64,000 bases of DNA, from NCBI RefSeq assembly GCF_902506505.1, contig NZ_LR733406.1, positions 2,876,228-2,940,227 of the forward strand. The letters run 5' to 3'. A model generated the notes under the pieces. It made no database searches. It worked only from the letters and a program-made list of their open reading frames with translations, and had not been told where the DNA came from. The DNA is from Pseudomonas sp. 8AS (lineage in GTDB: Bacteria; Pseudomonadota; Gammaproteobacteria; Pseudomonadales; Pseudomonadaceae). Positions 23,999-34,800 of the stretch are shown piece after piece (within the stretch, counting starts at the first letter, position 1; the number at the start of each line of letters is the position of its first letter). A program made the position numbers and the translations under genes.

Positions 23999-25900
23999 AT
24001 GAGCTACCGCGGCAACTGGAGCATCCACACCCGCACCCAGCTGGTCAGCGTGGGCCCTGCCCTGCTGCTGACCCTGCTGCTGGCCGGCCTGTTCACCCAG
24101 GCCCGCCTGCAGGACCTGCGCGAGGAGCTGAACCATACCGGCCAGCTGATCGCCAGCCAGCTGGCTCCGGCGGTCGAGTACGGCGTCGTCACGGAAAACC
24201 CGGCGATCCTCGAAAACCTGCTGCGCGCCACCCTGCAAACCCCGAATGTGCGTTTTCTCGAGGTGCGCGACCGTGCGGAGAACATCCTGGTCTATGTCGA
24301 GCGCCAGGACAGCGAGAGCGATGCCGCCGTCGAGGTGTTCAAGGCGCCCATCCGCCCGCAGCAGAGCGCCCTGGCCAGCGGTCGCCCGCTGCCGAGCGAG
24401 CAGTACGCCGCCGACTACCTCGGCCAGGTGGTGGTCGGCATGTCCGGCGACGCCTTTTCCAGCCGGCAACAGGCGATCCTGCTCAAGGCTGCCGTACTCA
24501 GCCTGATCGCCCTGCTGCTGACGTTCCTGCTGGCGCGCCAGCTGGCCCTGCGCCTGGCCCGCCCGATCAGCAACATGGGCCGCGCCCTGGAAGCCTTGCA
24601 GCAAGGCCGCTACCAGGCGCCGCTGGCGGAAAACGCCAACGGCGAACTGGGCGCCCTGGCGCGCCACATCAACAACCTGGCCGCCAGCCTGGCCAGCGCC
24701 AGCCACGAGCAGCAGCTGGCCATGACCCAACTGATCAAGACCCGCGAGGAGGCCGAGCAGGCCAATCGGGCCAAGTCCGACTTCCTGGCGATGATGAGCC
24801 ACGAGCTGCGCACGCCGATGAACGGCGTGCTGGGCATGCTGCAGCTGCTGGAAACCACCCCGCTGAACGACGAGCAGGCGGAGTACGCGGCGCTGGCCAC
24901 CGAGTCGACGGAGCACCTGCTCAAGGTCATCAACGACATCCTCGACTTCTCCCGCATCGAGCGCGACGCCCTCGAACTGGAGCGGATTCCGTTCAACCTG
25001 CTGGAGCTGCTGCAGGGCTCGATCCAGGTGTTCCAGCACAGCGCCCAGCAGCATGGTCTGCACCTGCGCCTGGAGAGCCAGCCGGGCCTGGAGCAGTTCG
25101 AGGTACAGGGCGACCCCACGCGCATCCGCCAGATCCTGGTCAACCTGCTGGGCAACGCGCTGAAATTCACCGAGGAAGGCGGTATCCGCATCGAAACCCG
25201 CTGGCAGCCGCTGGATGAGCAGGTGCTGTGGTTCACCTGCGCGGTGCACGACAGCGGCATCGGCATCGCCCCGCAGCGCCTGGAACGCATGTTCGATGCC
25301 TTCCAGCAGGCCGACACCTCGATTTCCCGGCGTTATGGCGGCACTGGCCTGGGCCTGTCGATCGCCCGCACCCTGGCCGAACGCATGGGCGGCACGCTGC
25401 ATGCCCACAGCAGCGAAGGCGTGGGCTCGGTCTTCACCCTGGAGATCCCCCTGCCCTTCAGCCTGCGCCCGACCATCGAACCGCAGGCCAACCAGCCGCT
25501 CGGCTACCGCGGTGAAGGCGAGGAAGTGCTGCTGGTGGAAGACAACCCGGTCAACCAGACCGTGATCGAGGCCATGCTGCGCAGCCTCGGTTATCAGGTC
25601 AGCCTGGTCGGCGATGGCCTGCAGGCCGTGCACAGCGCCAGCCAGCATCACTACGCGGCCATCCTGATGGATTGCCGCCTGCCGGTCATGGATGGTTACG
25701 AAGCCACCCGACAGATTCGCCAGCTGCGTGCCTATGCTAATACGCCGATCATCGCCCTCACGGCCAATGCCCTGCAGGGCGATCGCGAGGCCTGTCTGCA
25801 GGCCGGAATGAACGATTACCTGGCCAAACCGTTCAAGCGTGCCGACCTGGAGCGCATATTGCTTCGCTGGCTACACAAAAACAGTCATCGAGAGTGCTAA
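23999..25900 (+). CDS. Hybrid sensor histidine kinase / response regulator
   Basis: A 633-residue inner-membrane protein. Two membrane helices (about 15-36 and 160-180) flank a periplasmic sensor of about 120 residues; then come a HAMP linker, HisKA with the phospho-accepting His in [12 protein letters not shown], an ATPase domain ([30 protein letters not shown]), and a C-terminal receiver ([10 protein letters not shown], phospho-Asp in [10 protein letters not shown], Lys in LAKPF). No Hpt domain is present, so phosphate must leave through a separate Hpt. It is located just before fabA, the position of PA1611 in P. aeruginosa, a kinase tied to the Gac network. ATG at 23999 with AAGG upstream. 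Confidence 0.88.
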   Translation: MSYRGNWSIHTRTQLVSVGPALLLTLLLAGLFTQARLQDLREELNHTGQLIASQLAPAVEYGVVTENPAILENLLRATLQTPNVRFLEVRDRAENILVYVERQDSESDAAVEVFKAPIRPQQSALASGRPLPSEQYAADYLGQVVVGMSGDAFSSRQQAILLKAAVLSLIALLLTFLLARQLALRLARPISNMGRALEALQQGRYQAPLAENANGELGALARHINNLAASLASASHEQQLAMTQLIKTREEAEQANRAKSDFLAMMSHELRTPMNGVLGMLQLLETTPLNDEQAEYAALATESTEHLLKVINDILDFSRIERDALELERIPFNLLELLQGSIQVFQHSAQQHGLHLRLESQPGLEQFEVQGDPTRIRQILVNLLGNALKFTEEGGIRIETRWQPLDEQVLWFTCAVHDSGIGIAPQRLERMFDAFQQADTSISRRYGGTGLGLSIARTLAERMGGTLHAHSSEGVGSVFTLEIPLPFSLRPTIEPQANQPLGYRGEGEEVLLVEDNPVNQTVIEAMLRSLGYQVSLVGDGLQAVHSASQHHYAAILMDCRLPVMDGYEATRQIRQLRAYANTPIIALTANALQGDREACLQAGMNDYLAKPFKRADLERILLRWLHKNSHREC

Positions 25901-26080
25901 TGTCAACCTTGTCGGGCGTCATGGCGCCGGCGGGCAATCGAGGTTACAAGTGTTCACATCGAACTGTGACTTTCACCACGACGCAACAGTCTATGACTAC
26001 GCTGCCGACAGATGCCCACGGCCTGCGGCAACCAGGATGTATCGCTTAGCCCCGTGCGGCGGGGCCAATGAGGAGCTCGC

Positions 26081-26596
26081 ATGACCAAGCAAAACGCCTT
26101 CACCCGGGAAGACCTGCTGCGCTGTAGCCGTGGCGAGCTGTTCGGCCCGGGTAATGCGCAACTGCCCGCCCCCAACATGCTGATGATCGACCGCATCGTT
26201 CACATCAGCGACACCGGCGGCAAGTATGGCAAGGGCGAAATCGTCGCCGAGCTCGATATCAACCCGGACCTGTGGTTCTTCGCCTGCCATTTCGAGGGCG
26301 ACCCGGTGATGCCGGGCTGCCTGGGCCTCGACGCCATGTGGCAGCTGGTCGGCTTCTACCTCGGCTGGCAGGGCAATCCGGGCCGCGGTCGCGCCCTGGG
26401 TTCCGGCGAAGTGAAATTCTTCGGCCAGGTACTGCCCACCGCCAAGAAGATCACCTACAACATTCATATCAAGCGCACCATCAGCCGCTCGCTGGTCCTC
26501 GGCATCGCCGATGGCACCGTCAGCGTCGATGGCCGCGAGATCTACAGTGCCGAAGGCTTGCGCGTCGGCCTGTTCACCTCTACCGACAGTTTCTGA
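26081..26596 (+). CDS. fabA: 3-hydroxydecanoyl-ACP dehydratase/isomerase FabA
   Basis: A 171-residue hotdog enzyme that makes trans-2 and isomerises it to cis-3-decenoyl-ACP, the branch point for unsaturated fatty acids. The active-site His is in [17 protein letters not shown], with the partner Asp in LGLDAMWQ. Ribosome site GAGGAG precedes the ATG by 6 bases. It is followed after 13 bases by fabB, forming the classical fabAB operon. The 180-base upstream region may hold a weak dyad (25948-25972). Confidence 0.97.
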   Translation: MTKQNAFTREDLLRCSRGELFGPGNAQLPAPNMLMIDRIVHISDTGGKYGKGEIVAELDINPDLWFFACHFEGDPVMPGCLGLDAMWQLVGFYLGWQGNPGRGRALGSGEVKFFGQVLPTAKKITYNIHIKRTISRSLVLGIADGTVSVDGREIYSAEGLRVGLFTSTDSF

Positions 26597-26609
26597 AGGA
26601 CTTTTCGCC

Positions 26610-27827
26610 ATGCGCCGCGTCGTGATCACCGGTCTGGGCATCGTTTCCTGCCTGGGCAATGACAAAGACACCGTTTCCGCCAGCCTGCGTGCCGGCAAGG
26701 CGGGTATCCGCTTCAATCCGGCCTACGCTGAACACGGTCTGCGTAGCCAGGTATCCGGCTCGGTCGACCTGAACCTGGAAGAACTGATCGACCGCAAGGT
26801 CTATCGCTTCATGGGTGACGCCGCGGCCTTCGCCTACCTGTCCATGCAGCAGGCGATCAAGGATGCCGGCCTGAACGAGGAAGAGATCTCCAACCCGCGC
26901 GTCGGCCTGATCGCCGGCTCCGGTGGTGCTTCCACCTTCAACCAGATGGAAGCCATGGACATCCTGCGCGAGAAAGGCGTCAAGCGCGTCGGCCCGTACC
27001 GCGTGCCGCGCACCATGGGCAGCACCGTGTCCGCCTGCCTGGCCACGCCGTTCAAGATCAAGGGCGTGAACTACTCGATCTCCTCCGCCTGCGCCACCAG
27101 CGCCCATTGCATCGGCAATGCCATGGAGCAGATCCAGATGGGCAAGCAGGACATCGTCTTCGCCGGTGGCGGCGAAGAAGAGCACTGGAGCCAGAGCTTC
27201 CTGTTCGACGCAATGGGCGCCCTCTCCACCCAGTACAACGAGACGCCGGAGAAGGCCTCGCGCGCCTACGACGCCAAGCGTGACGGTTTCGTCATTGCCG
27301 GCGGCGGCGGCATGGTGGTGGTCGAGGAACTGGAGCACGCGCTCAAGCGCGGCGCCAAGATCTATGCGGAAATCGTCGGCTACGGCGCCACCAGTGACGG
27401 CTACGACATGGTCGCCCCGAGCGGCGAAGGTGCCGTGCGCTGCATGCAGCAGGCCCTGGCCACGGTCAACACGCCGATCGACTACCTCAACACCCACGGC
27501 ACCTCCACTCCGGTCGGCGACACCGCCGAAGCCCGCGCGGTACGTGAAGTGTTCGGTGCCAAGGCACCGGCCATCAGCTCGACCAAGAGCCTGTCCGGCC
27601 ACTCCCTGGGCGCCGCCGGCGTGCAGGAAGCGATCTACTGCCTGCTGATGATGGAAGGCAACTTCATCGCCGGCTCGGCCAACATCGAGGAAATCGATCC
27701 GGAGCTGGCGGATCTGCCGATCCAGCGCCAGACCCGCGAGAATGCCGAACTGAACACCGTGATGAGCAACAGCTTCGGCTTTGGCGGCACCAACGCCACC
27801 CTGGTGATGCAGCGCTACAAGGGCTGA
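26610..27827 (+). CDS. fabB: Beta-ketoacyl-ACP synthase I FabB
   Basis: A 405-residue condensing enzyme that extends cis-3-decenoyl-ACP. The catalytic triad is visible: Cys in SSACATS, His in [11 protein letters not shown], His in [12 protein letters not shown], and the Gly-rich [13 protein letters not shown] near the end. The ATG at 26610 with AAGGA 10 bases upstream gives [10 protein letters not shown], normal for the family; the frame is open further upstream within fabA. Confidence 0.97.
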   Translation: MRRVVITGLGIVSCLGNDKDTVSASLRAGKAGIRFNPAYAEHGLRSQVSGSVDLNLEELIDRKVYRFMGDAAAFAYLSMQQAIKDAGLNEEEISNPRVGLIAGSGGASTFNQMEAMDILREKGVKRVGPYRVPRTMGSTVSACLATPFKIKGVNYSISSACATSAHCIGNAMEQIQMGKQDIVFAGGGEEEHWSQSFLFDAMGALSTQYNETPEKASRAYDAKRDGFVIAGGGGMVVVEELEHALKRGAKIYAEIVGYGATSDGYDMVAPSGEGAVRCMQQALATVNTPIDYLNTHGTSTPVGDTAEARAVREVFGAKAPAISSTKSLSGHSLGAAGVQEAIYCLLMMEGNFIAGSANIEEIDPELADLPIQRQTRENAELNTVMSNSFGFGGTNATLVMQRYKG

Positions 27828-27843
27828 GTGATTCAGCGCAGAC

Positions 27844-27872
27844 GAAAACGGCGCCCCAGGGCGCCGTTTTTT
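27844..27872 (+). terminator. Rho-independent terminator after fabB
   Basis: AAAACGGCGCC pairs with GGCGCCGTTTT around a short CCAG loop, ending in TTTTTT. It closes the fabAB operon. Confidence 0.9.
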
Positions 27873-27980
27873 ATTGGTTCGCTAGCACTGACACCAGGCG
27901 ATTCGCCGGCTTGCTGCAGCGAGCGGCAGCCCCGTGAAACAGCCCTGTATCCCCGGTTCTCGACGCAGACCAGACCTCGC

Positions 27981-28043
27981 AGAAGCGGCTTTAGCCGCGA
28001 AAGGGGCTTCGTTGTCAGCCTGATCGCGGCTTAAGCCGCTTCC
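27981..28043. repeat. Pair of REP elements in opposite orientation
   Basis: AGAAGCGGCTTTAGCCGCGA (27981-28000) and, inverted, the complement of GGAAGCGGCTTAAGCCGCGA (28024-28043) form two copies of the common Pseudomonas REP palindrome. A third copy lies at 62216-62241. The rest of 27873-28127 between fabB and the chemoreceptor shows nothing else recognisable. Confidence 0.75.
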
Positions 28044-28127
28044 AGCAAACGCAGCACGCCCTTCGGTCGCGCAGCAGCAGCTTCGGCCGGCCCGCCGGGC
28101 AGATGCCAGCAGGCCGCCTATCAGGTT

Positions 28128-29753
28128 TCAGATGCGGAAGCGCGCCACCAGGTTGTTCATGTCGATCGCCAGCCGCGACAGCTCCTGGCTGGCCGCGCTG
28201 GTCTGGTTGGCACCGGCCGAGGTCTGCAGCGACAGGTCGCGGATATTCACCAGATTGCGGTCGACCTCGCGGGCGACCTGGGCCTGCTCTTCCGAGGCGC
28301 TGGCGATCACCAGGTTGCGCTCGTTGATCGAGGCGATGGCCTGGGTGATGTTCTCCAGCGCCACCCCGGCTTCGCGGGCGACTTCCAGGGTCGAACGAGC
28401 GCGCAGATTGCTGTTCTGCATGGAGGTAACCGAACGCTCGGTGCCCTGCTGGATGCCGCCGATCATCTGTTCGATTTCCTGGGTCGACTGCTGGGTGCGA
28501 TGGGCCAGCGCGCGCACCTCGTCGGCCACCACGGCAAAGCCACGGCCGGCGTCACCGGCGCGCGCCGCCTCGATCGCCGCGTTAAGGGCAAGCAGGTTGG
28601 TCTGTTCGGCAATCGAGCGGATCACGTCGAGCACCTGGCTGATGTCGCGCACCCGGCTGGCCAGCTGCTCGACCTCGTCGGCCGTGGCCGTCACGTCCGC
28701 GGCCAGATGGCTGATCGAATCGACGGTCTGGCGCACCTGCTCGCGGCCCTGCTGGGCGGTCTGATCGGTTTCCTTGGAGGCTTCCGAGGTGCTCACCGCA
28801 TTGCGCGCCACCTCTTCCACCGCTGCGGTCATCTCGTTGACCGCAGTCGCCGCCTGTTCGATTTCGTTGTTCTGCTGGTGCAGGCCGCGGGTGGAGTCCT
28901 CGGTCACCGCATGCAGCTCTTCCGAAGCCGAAGCCAGCTGGTTGGACGAATCGGAAATGCTCTGGATGGTGGTCCGCAGGCTCTGCTGCATGCTGCGCAG
29001 GGCGGTCAGCAACTGCGCGGGCTCATCCTCGCCCTCGACCTGGATGGTCTGGCTCAGGTCGCCGGAGGCCACCACGTTGGCCACCTCCACCGCCTGGGTC
29101 AGCGGCCGGACGATGCTGCGGGTGAGCATCAGGGCCAGGAAGATGGTGGCGGCAATCGCTGCCACGAGCAGCAGGATCACCAGCTGGGTGGCGCTGTTGA
29201 AGACTGTCTCGGTCTGCTTGGCGGCGGCGGTGACGCCCTCGGTGTTCAGCTTGGTCAGCGTCACCAGCTCGCGGGTGACCTGGTCGGCATGCTGGTTGAG
29301 CTCGCCGCCGGCGACGGCCAGCGCTTCGTCCAGCATGTCCTTGCGCGAGTAATCCATGATGCGCATCTGCTCGCGCATATACAGATCCTTTGCCTTCTTG
29401 AACTGCTCGTAGGCCACGCGCTCTTCCGGCAAGGTGATCAGCGCTTCGTAACGGGCCTGCGCCGCATCCATAGCCCGCTTCATCTCCTCCACGCGCTGCT
29501 CATTGGCATGAATGGCCTGCTCATCACGGATCAGCAGCAACCGCAGGGTCATGGCACGGACCCGCAGGAAATCCTGGCTCATCTCATCCAGCGACAGAAT
29601 GGCGGGAACCCAGATCTCGTTGACTTCGCTGGACTGCTTGTTCATGCGATTCATCTGCATCAGCGAGAAACCACCGACAACCAGAACCAGCAAGGCCAGT
29701 ACCGCGAAACCTAACCCGGAACGAGTTGCGATTTTCATATTTCTCAAAGACAT
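28128..29753 (-). CDS. Methyl-accepting chemotaxis protein, membrane type
   Basis: A 541-residue chemoreceptor. There is one membrane helix near 12-32, a periplasmic four-helix-bundle sensor (about 33-185), a second helix near 188-210, a HAMP domain ([17 protein letters not shown]), and the signalling hairpin with the invariant tip [21 protein letters not shown]. It signals to CheA/CheW. The start [15 protein letters not shown] is the usual one for this subfamily although no strong ribosome site is visible. Its place after fabB is conserved in pseudomonads. No C-terminal CheR-binding pentapeptide is seen. Confidence 0.92.
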   Translation of the reverse strand: MSLRNMKIATRSGLGFAVLALLVLVVGGFSLMQMNRMNKQSSEVNEIWVPAILSLDEMSQDFLRVRAMTLRLLLIRDEQAIHANEQRVEEMKRAMDAAQARYEALITLPEERVAYEQFKKAKDLYMREQMRIMDYSRKDMLDEALAVAGGELNQHADQVTRELVTLTKLNTEGVTAAAKQTETVFNSATQLVILLLVAAIAATIFLALMLTRSIVRPLTQAVEVANVVASGDLSQTIQVEGEDEPAQLLTALRSMQQSLRTTIQSISDSSNQLASASEELHAVTEDSTRGLHQQNNEIEQAATAVNEMTAAVEEVARNAVSTSEASKETDQTAQQGREQVRQTVDSISHLAADVTATADEVEQLASRVRDISQVLDVIRSIAEQTNLLALNAAIEAARAGDAGRGFAVVADEVRALAHRTQQSTQEIEQMIGGIQQGTERSVTSMQNSNLRARSTLEVAREAGVALENITQAIASINERNLVIASASEEQAQVAREVDRNLVNIRDLSLQTSAGANQTSAASQELSRLAIDMNNLVARFRI

Positions 29754-29886
29754 GGGGCTGCACCTGTGACGATGTACGAGTGAGGGAAGATTGGCGTCAA
29801 TTTTTAAGAGCAACTTAAATGGAATCACGCCCGGCTTCTATTCAACTTATCGACTAGTGCGCACGGGGCTTGAATGAGCCAGGCAT

Positions 29887-29916
29887 AAAAAACCCGGGCA
29901 TCTCCATGCCCGGGTT
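29887..29916 (-). terminator. Terminator after the DUF3859 copy 1
   Basis: On the reverse strand AACCCGGGCA pairs with TGCCCGGGTT around a 6-base loop, followed by a run of T (AAAAAA on the plus strand). It lies 20 bases beyond the stop of the DUF3859 sequence. Confidence 0.8.
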
Positions 29917-29935
29917 CGGCCCATCACAGGCGGTC

Positions 29936-30373
29936 TCAGCGCACCTGAAAACGCTGCTCGACCAGCTTGCGGTCGCCCTGGAACACCATGAACTGCCACT
30001 CCCCGGGTACCACCTCGTAGCGCTCGGTGAACTCGTAGGCCATCACGTCCTGCTCGGCACCGGCGGCCAGTTTCTGCACCACTTCGATCTTGTCCTGGCG
30101 ACGCCCGTCCGGCCCGATCAGGCCCGGAGTGAAATACATCAGCGTCAGCGGTTCGCCGCTTTCCGTCTTGCCGGACAGGCGATAACGCACGCCAAACTTG
30201 GTACCGAGGCGGGCCGGCACCTCATCGGTCTGTTCGATCTGCTGGTTGGCCCGGGTCAGCACCCGCTCCCCCGGCTGCGGGTCCTTGAACGAGGTGGCGA
30301 ACACGCCGTACTCGATCGGTCCTTCGACACGCACATCGGCCACAGCCAGGCCAGAAGCCAGGCCCAGCGCCAT
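29936..30373 (-). pseudogene. DUF3859 gene copy 1, start region lost
   Basis: The mature part (DVRVEGPIEYGVFAT..) equals that of the intact copy at 36141-36602 except for one residue (S for Q in FATSFKDPQ). The first codons, the start codon and the ribosome site of the intact copy are replaced by a short unrelated sequence, leaving only the last part of the signal peptide (MALGLASGLAVA) behind an ATG at 30373 with no ribosome site. It keeps its stop and terminator. It could still be translated, but export would be doubtful. Confidence 0.65.
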
Positions 30374-30460
30374 GCCGTCATGACTGCGATGGCGCGAGCC
30401 TATGACGGATGCACGACAGGCTGATGACAACTGCGCAGCCGACTGTTGTAGCCCGGCAAC

Positions 30461-30526
30461 AATGCCGAGCTGAGCAACAGCTCCGGTCTTGCCGGCACCA
30501 ACGCCACCCTGGTGCTCAAGCGCTGA
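30461..30526 (+). pseudogene. 3' remnant of a beta-ketoacyl-ACP synthase gene
   Basis: The last 21 codons plus stop read NAEL-SNSSGLAGTNATLVLKR, close to the FabB ending [25 protein letters not shown]. Four codons are missing and the Gly-Phe motif has changed (SSGLAG for SFGFGG). No upstream part of such a gene is present. This is a scar of a deletion next to the damaged DUF3859 copy. Confidence 0.6.
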
Positions 30527-30549
30527 ATCGGCAAGTAAGCCATTCCCGC

Positions 30550-30589
30550 ATAAACGACAAGGGCGCCGATTGGCGCCCTTGTCGTTTAT
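30550..30589. terminator. Bidirectional terminator between KAS remnant and mddA
   Basis: ATAAACGACAAGGGCGCC pairs with GGCGCCCTTGTCGTTTAT around a 4-base loop. It can end transcription of mddA from the right and of the former condensing-enzyme gene from the left. Confidence 0.85.
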
Positions 30590-30601
30590 GGGTCTTAGTG
30601 C

Positions 30602-31366
30602 TCAGGCCGCTGCTTCATCATCGGCCTGGGCTCGGCGACGTCGGTTGAAACCCGGTATCAGCATCGGCACCTCGCGGCGATAGGCTTCGTACTCCGGGTG
30701 CACCTCGCACAAATCGCGCTCCTCCAACTGGATCGCCGAGAGGATATAGACCGTGATCATCAGCGCGAACAGTACATGGGTCATGCTCATCTCGGGCGTC
30801 GCCCAGAAAGCGAAGAACCAACCGACATACAGCGGATGGCGCACGATGCGATAGAGCGCCGGGGTCTTAAACGGCAGCACCGTATAGGGCTTGCCGAGCA
30901 GTTGCAGCCAGACCTGACGCAGACCAAACAGGTCGAAGTGGTTGATCAGGAAGGTACTGTAGAGCACCAACAACCAGCCAAAGGCGAACGCCGCATAGAA
31001 CAGCCCGCGACCGACGGAATTTTCCACCGCCCACAACACGCCCCCGATCGGCTGCCAGTAGCTGAACAGCAGGATCAACGCCAGGCTGGAAAACAGCACA
31101 TAAGTGCTGCGCTCCGCAGCCTCGGGCACCAACCCTAGCCACCAACGTTTGAACACCGGCCGCGCCATCAGGCTGTGCTGCACGGCGAATGCCGCCAGCA
31201 GCAGAATATCGATGGTCAGGGCCTGCAGCGTCGGCAGTTGGGGCGCGCCGTCGAGCGTGCGCGGCAGTAGCGGGCAGTTGCCAACGAAGGCAATGGCATA
31301 CAGGAAGGTGGCGAAAAATACGGCATAACTGCCGACGCCATAGAGAAAGATCGCAAGGCGTTTCAT
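30602..31366 (-). CDS. mddA: Methanethiol S-methyltransferase (MddA-like, NnrU/ICMT fold)
   Basis: A 254-residue integral membrane protein with about five membrane helices. The C-terminal half has the isoprenylcysteine-methyltransferase-like SAM site: YRIVRHPLYVGWFFAFWATP and EERDL. The N-terminal LYGVGSYAVFFATFLYAIAFVGN and FAVQHSLMARPVFKRWW closely resemble MddA, which methylates methanethiol to dimethyl sulfide. It is the first gene upstream of a strong terminator and 54 bases after the DUF4242 gene in the same direction. Confidence 0.75.
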   Translation of the reverse strand: MKRLAIFLYGVGSYAVFFATFLYAIAFVGNCPLLPRTLDGAPQLPTLQALTIDILLLAAFAVQHSLMARPVFKRWWLGLVPEAAERSTYVLFSSLALILLFSYWQPIGGVLWAVENSVGRGLFYAAFAFGWLLVLYSTFLINHFDLFGLRQVWLQLLGKPYTVLPFKTPALYRIVRHPLYVGWFFAFWATPEMSMTHVLFALMITVYILSAIQLEERDLCEVHPEYEAYRREVPMLIPGFNRRRRAQADDEAAA

Positions 31367-31420
31367 GGTTTAGACCTCTTGGCTACCGTGCCGCTTATGG
31401 GCCGGTTCAGGCTCGCGGGT

Positions 31421-31696
31421 TTAAGCAGTTGCACAACTGGGATCGAGTACGCTGCGCACTTCGCAGATGCGGTCAGCCGGAAAACCGCTGATCTGTGCGT
31501 GGCGCTGAATCAGCTCGGGGCTTTTCGCCAAATAGACACAGAACAGCTTGTCGGCGGTGACATAGGAGTGCAGCCACTGGATGTCGCAACCCAGGCCCTT
31601 GAGCACCTGATGGGAGTGCTGCGCGGCCAGGCTCAGTTCGCTCGGGCTCATCTGCCCGGCGTTGGGGATATGACGTTCGATCACATAGCGTTTCAT
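31421..31696 (-). CDS. DUF4242 small protein
   Basis: A 91-residue protein starting MKRYVIERHIPNAG, with LGCDIQWLHSYVTADKLFCVYLA, the ferredoxin-like pattern of DUF4242 (nickel-binding SCO4226-like) proteins. Function in Pseudomonas is not known. It probably shares a transcript with mddA, 54 bases downstream. Confidence 0.75.
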   Translation of the reverse strand: MKRYVIERHIPNAGQMSPSELSLAAQHSHQVLKGLGCDIQWLHSYVTADKLFCVYLAKSPELIQRHAQISGFPADRICEVRSVLDPSCATA

Positions 31697-31812
31697 GCGG
31701 GTTTCCTGCCTCTGTCTCGGGAAGCTGCAGAGTCATCTGCAGTTGAGGTCAGGTTGCGCCGCGTATGTATCTGCGCGATGGCGGCGTGTTCAGCCTTTGT
31801 ATGCCTATGGTT

Positions 31813-34614
31813 TCAGTCGGTGTCACTGGGCAGGATCGTGCGCAACCAGGCATGCAGCCGGGCCTGGTCCAGGGGCTTGCGCAGCAGCGCACGGATACCC
31901 TGGGCCAACACTTCGGCTTCATCGAGTTGCTCGCTGAAACCGGTATAGAGGGCAATCGGCAGGTCGGCACGAGCGGCCAGCAGCCGGCGGGCCAACTGCA
32001 GCCCCGTCAGGCGGGGCATGCACTGGTCGAGAATCACCAGATCCCAGGCGTATGGATCGCTGAGCAACTGCTCCGAGGCCTGTTCGGCATCGCACCACAG
32101 GCACACGTCGAGCCCCCACTGGCTCAGGCGTTCGGCCATGAACTCGGCCACCATGCTCTCGTCGTCGACCACCGCGACCCGCCCGCGCCAACGGGCCGGG
32201 TGGCCGTCCTGGAGCAGGCTCGGGCTGCCCGCAGACGCCTGGGTGTCAGCTTGCACCAGCGGCGGAATCAACACCTTGAAACTGGCGCCCTCGCCCTCGC
32301 GACTGTCCAGCAGAATATGCCCGCCATACTCATGGACGATGCCGTGCACCATGGACAGCCCCATGCCGCTGCCCTGTCCGGGCGCCTTGGTGGTAAAAAA
32401 CGGTTCAAACATGCGCAATTGAACCGGCCCGCTGATACCGGGCCCGCTATCCTGCACCGACAGCATCAGGTAATCGCCATTGAACGACTGCTGGCAGGAG
32501 GCGCAGGTATTGCGCGGCTGGGCTACCCGTTGCAGGACAATCTGCAGCCGGCCTACGCTGCCCATGGCATCGCGGGCATTGATGCACAGGTTCATCAGCA
32601 CCTGCTCCAGCTGCACCGGATCGACCAGGGCTGGCGGTAGATCCTGGGCCAGACTCATCTCGATTTCCATGCTGGTTGGCAGGGTCGATTGCAGCAACTG
32701 ACGGAACTCGCCGATCAGCTTGTCCAGCGCCACCGGCTGCGGCTGGCCACGACTGCCACGACTGAAGGTAAGCATCTGCTGGATCAGATCGCGGGCCTTT
32801 TCCGCCGAGTGCTGCACGCGGCTCAAATAACGGCCCAAGCGCTCATCGTCCTGCTTCTCGGCCAATTCCTCAGCCATCACCGTGTAGCCGAGCATACTGG
32901 TCAGCAGATTGTTGAAATCATGGGCGATGCCACCGGTCAGGTGGCCTATGGCTTCCATGCGCTGGGCCTGGCGCAACTGTTGCTCCAATTCCGCACGCCG
33001 GGATTCGGCCTGCTGGCGCTCGGTGATATCACGCAGAAAGCCGATAATCTGCGGGCCCTCGGCACCTTGCACCACCGAGATAGCCAGCTCGGCAGGAAAC
33101 TCCTGGCCATCGGCACGCTGCGCGCAGACTTCCACCCGTCGACCGAGAAATCCCCCCTGCCCCGTCTCCAGAAAGCGCTGAACGCCCAGTAGATGTGCAT
33201 CTCTATGGCGCGGCGGGATCAGCAATTCGGCCAGTGACTGACCCAGCACTTCACCAGCCGTGTAGCCGAAACACTGTTCGGCTGCCAGGTTGAAGGTGGT
33301 GATGCGCCCCTGGGCATCCATGCCGATGATGCAGTCCAGCGCACTGCTAACGATGGTGCGGTACTGCTGCTCGCTGGCACGCAGGGCGCTCTCGGCCTCC
33401 TTGCGTTGGCTGATCTCGCGGGTAAAGGCGAGAATCCGGTCGACGCCGGCGATGCTCGCGCGCTTGAGAAACACCTCGTCCCAGTGCAGGCTGCCATCGC
33501 GGTTGCGCCTGAGCCACTCGAAACGCTGCGGTCCTTCATCGCGGGCCCGGGCCAACCAACGCACGGCATCTGCGCCGGTATAGGGTGAATAGCCGGCACT
33601 GAACGCTTCAATGTCCATACGCAACATGTCCGCATGGGCGTAACCGTAGATCTCGCAGGCCCGCGGATTGATGTCCACCAGCGCATAGCTGTTCAGGTCA
33701 TGGACGAAGATCGCATCCGCCGACGCCTCGAAGATCGAGCGATAACTGGCCTCGGCATCCAGACGCTGCAACTCGGCGGCAGCCCGTACCGAGAAGATGC
33801 GCAGGATCGACTCTGCCCGGCTGCGATCCTGCATGGGCCCGCAACGGCCGGCTGCGATCAGCCCCAGCGGCCTGCCATCGCTGGCGAACAGCGGGTAACC
33901 GGCATAGCTTTCGACGCCAAAGGCCGTCAGCACGCCGTCATCCGGATAACGTTCGAGCAGGCCACTTTCGATGAAGTGGAAGGACTTGTTGAACACCGCC
34001 TCGCAAGGCGTACCCGGCAGCTCGTAGGTGACATTGCCGTGCAGCTTGCCCGCGTGGTAAAGCGCCAGGGTCGTCAAACTCAACGGCGAACCCTCGTTGA
34101 CGCGACTGACGAAGGCGAAATCGGCGAGCAGCGAACGTGCCATATAGCGCGCTATGGCTTCGAACACCGCCTCGCCGGTGGCGGCACTGACGCCCAGGGC
34201 GACATGTCGCAACGCCTCCTCGACGCGCTTGCGCTCGCTGATGTCGGTGGAGATGCCACATACGGCGATTACACGGCCCTGCTCGTCGTACAGGGGAAAC
34301 TTGCTCGACAAATAGACCCAGGAACGATCCCGCAGTATCAGTTGTTCCTCGAACTCGATGGAATGACCGAGACTGGTCACACACAGGTCATTGTTGCGCA
34401 GGGCATCGGCGACGGTGGCGGGGAATAACTCGTGATCGCTGCGCCCCAGTACCTGCTCGGCGCTCAGCTGGAAGAACCGCTCGAAGGCGCAATTGACCAG
34501 CTGATAGCGGCCCTGCAGGTCCTTGATGTAGATCACCGCGCTGCTGTTATCGACGATCTGCCGTAACGGATGATCCAGAGCGCTGGCCACCAGCGCCGGA
34601 ACCGGTTGGTTCAT
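31813..34614 (-). CDS. Cytoplasmic PAS/GAF hybrid sensor kinase with receiver
   Basis: A 933-residue soluble kinase. In order: PAS (about 10-125), GAF (about 140-290), two further PAS/PAC units (about 295-545), a HisKA domain with phospho-His in GGIAHDFNNLLTSMLG, an ATPase domain (NLCINARDAMG, DSGPGI, GSGMGLSMVHGI), and a C-terminal receiver (VAVVDDESMVAE, Asp in LVILDQCMP, Lys in LLRKPL). HDFNN marks the NtrB-like His-kinase subclass. No membrane helix is seen, so the signal is internal. The ATG at 34614 has GGAG 7 bases upstream. The OmpR-type regulator lies just upstream in the same direction and may be its partner. Confidence 0.88.
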   Translation of the reverse strand: MNQPVPALVASALDHPLRQIVDNSSAVIYIKDLQGRYQLVNCAFERFFQLSAEQVLGRSDHELFPATVADALRNNDLCVTSLGHSIEFEEQLILRDRSWVYLSSKFPLYDEQGRVIAVCGISTDISERKRVEEALRHVALGVSAATGEAVFEAIARYMARSLLADFAFVSRVNEGSPLSLTTLALYHAGKLHGNVTYELPGTPCEAVFNKSFHFIESGLLERYPDDGVLTAFGVESYAGYPLFASDGRPLGLIAAGRCGPMQDRSRAESILRIFSVRAAAELQRLDAEASYRSIFEASADAIFVHDLNSYALVDINPRACEIYGYAHADMLRMDIEAFSAGYSPYTGADAVRWLARARDEGPQRFEWLRRNRDGSLHWDEVFLKRASIAGVDRILAFTREISQRKEAESALRASEQQYRTIVSSALDCIIGMDAQGRITTFNLAAEQCFGYTAGEVLGQSLAELLIPPRHRDAHLLGVQRFLETGQGGFLGRRVEVCAQRADGQEFPAELAISVVQGAEGPQIIGFLRDITERQQAESRRAELEQQLRQAQRMEAIGHLTGGIAHDFNNLLTSMLGYTVMAEELAEKQDDERLGRYLSRVQHSAEKARDLIQQMLTFSRGSRGQPQPVALDKLIGEFRQLLQSTLPTSMEIEMSLAQDLPPALVDPVQLEQVLMNLCINARDAMGSVGRLQIVLQRVAQPRNTCASCQQSFNGDYLMLSVQDSGPGISGPVQLRMFEPFFTTKAPGQGSGMGLSMVHGIVHEYGGHILLDSREGEGASFKVLIPPLVQADTQASAGSPSLLQDGHPARWRGRVAVVDDESMVAEFMAERLSQWGLDVCLWCDAEQASEQLLSDPYAWDLVILDQCMPRLTGLQLARRLLAARADLPIALYTGFSEQLDEAEVLAQGIRALLRKPLDQARLHAWLRTILPSDTD

Positions 34615-34800
34615 GCTGCGTCTCCGCACTGATACTCTGTCCGGAGTATAGGAACCGCAGCTGCTGGTACGACGCTCGACAACCAGACTGAAACAATTGA
34701 AACAGGGGCTGTCGATCGTGAAAAATCCGACCGACACCCATCACCGCGGGCAGAGCAGCTTGCCGCGAGCGCCTGGCAGAAAACCTTCAGCGGCGCCCGT

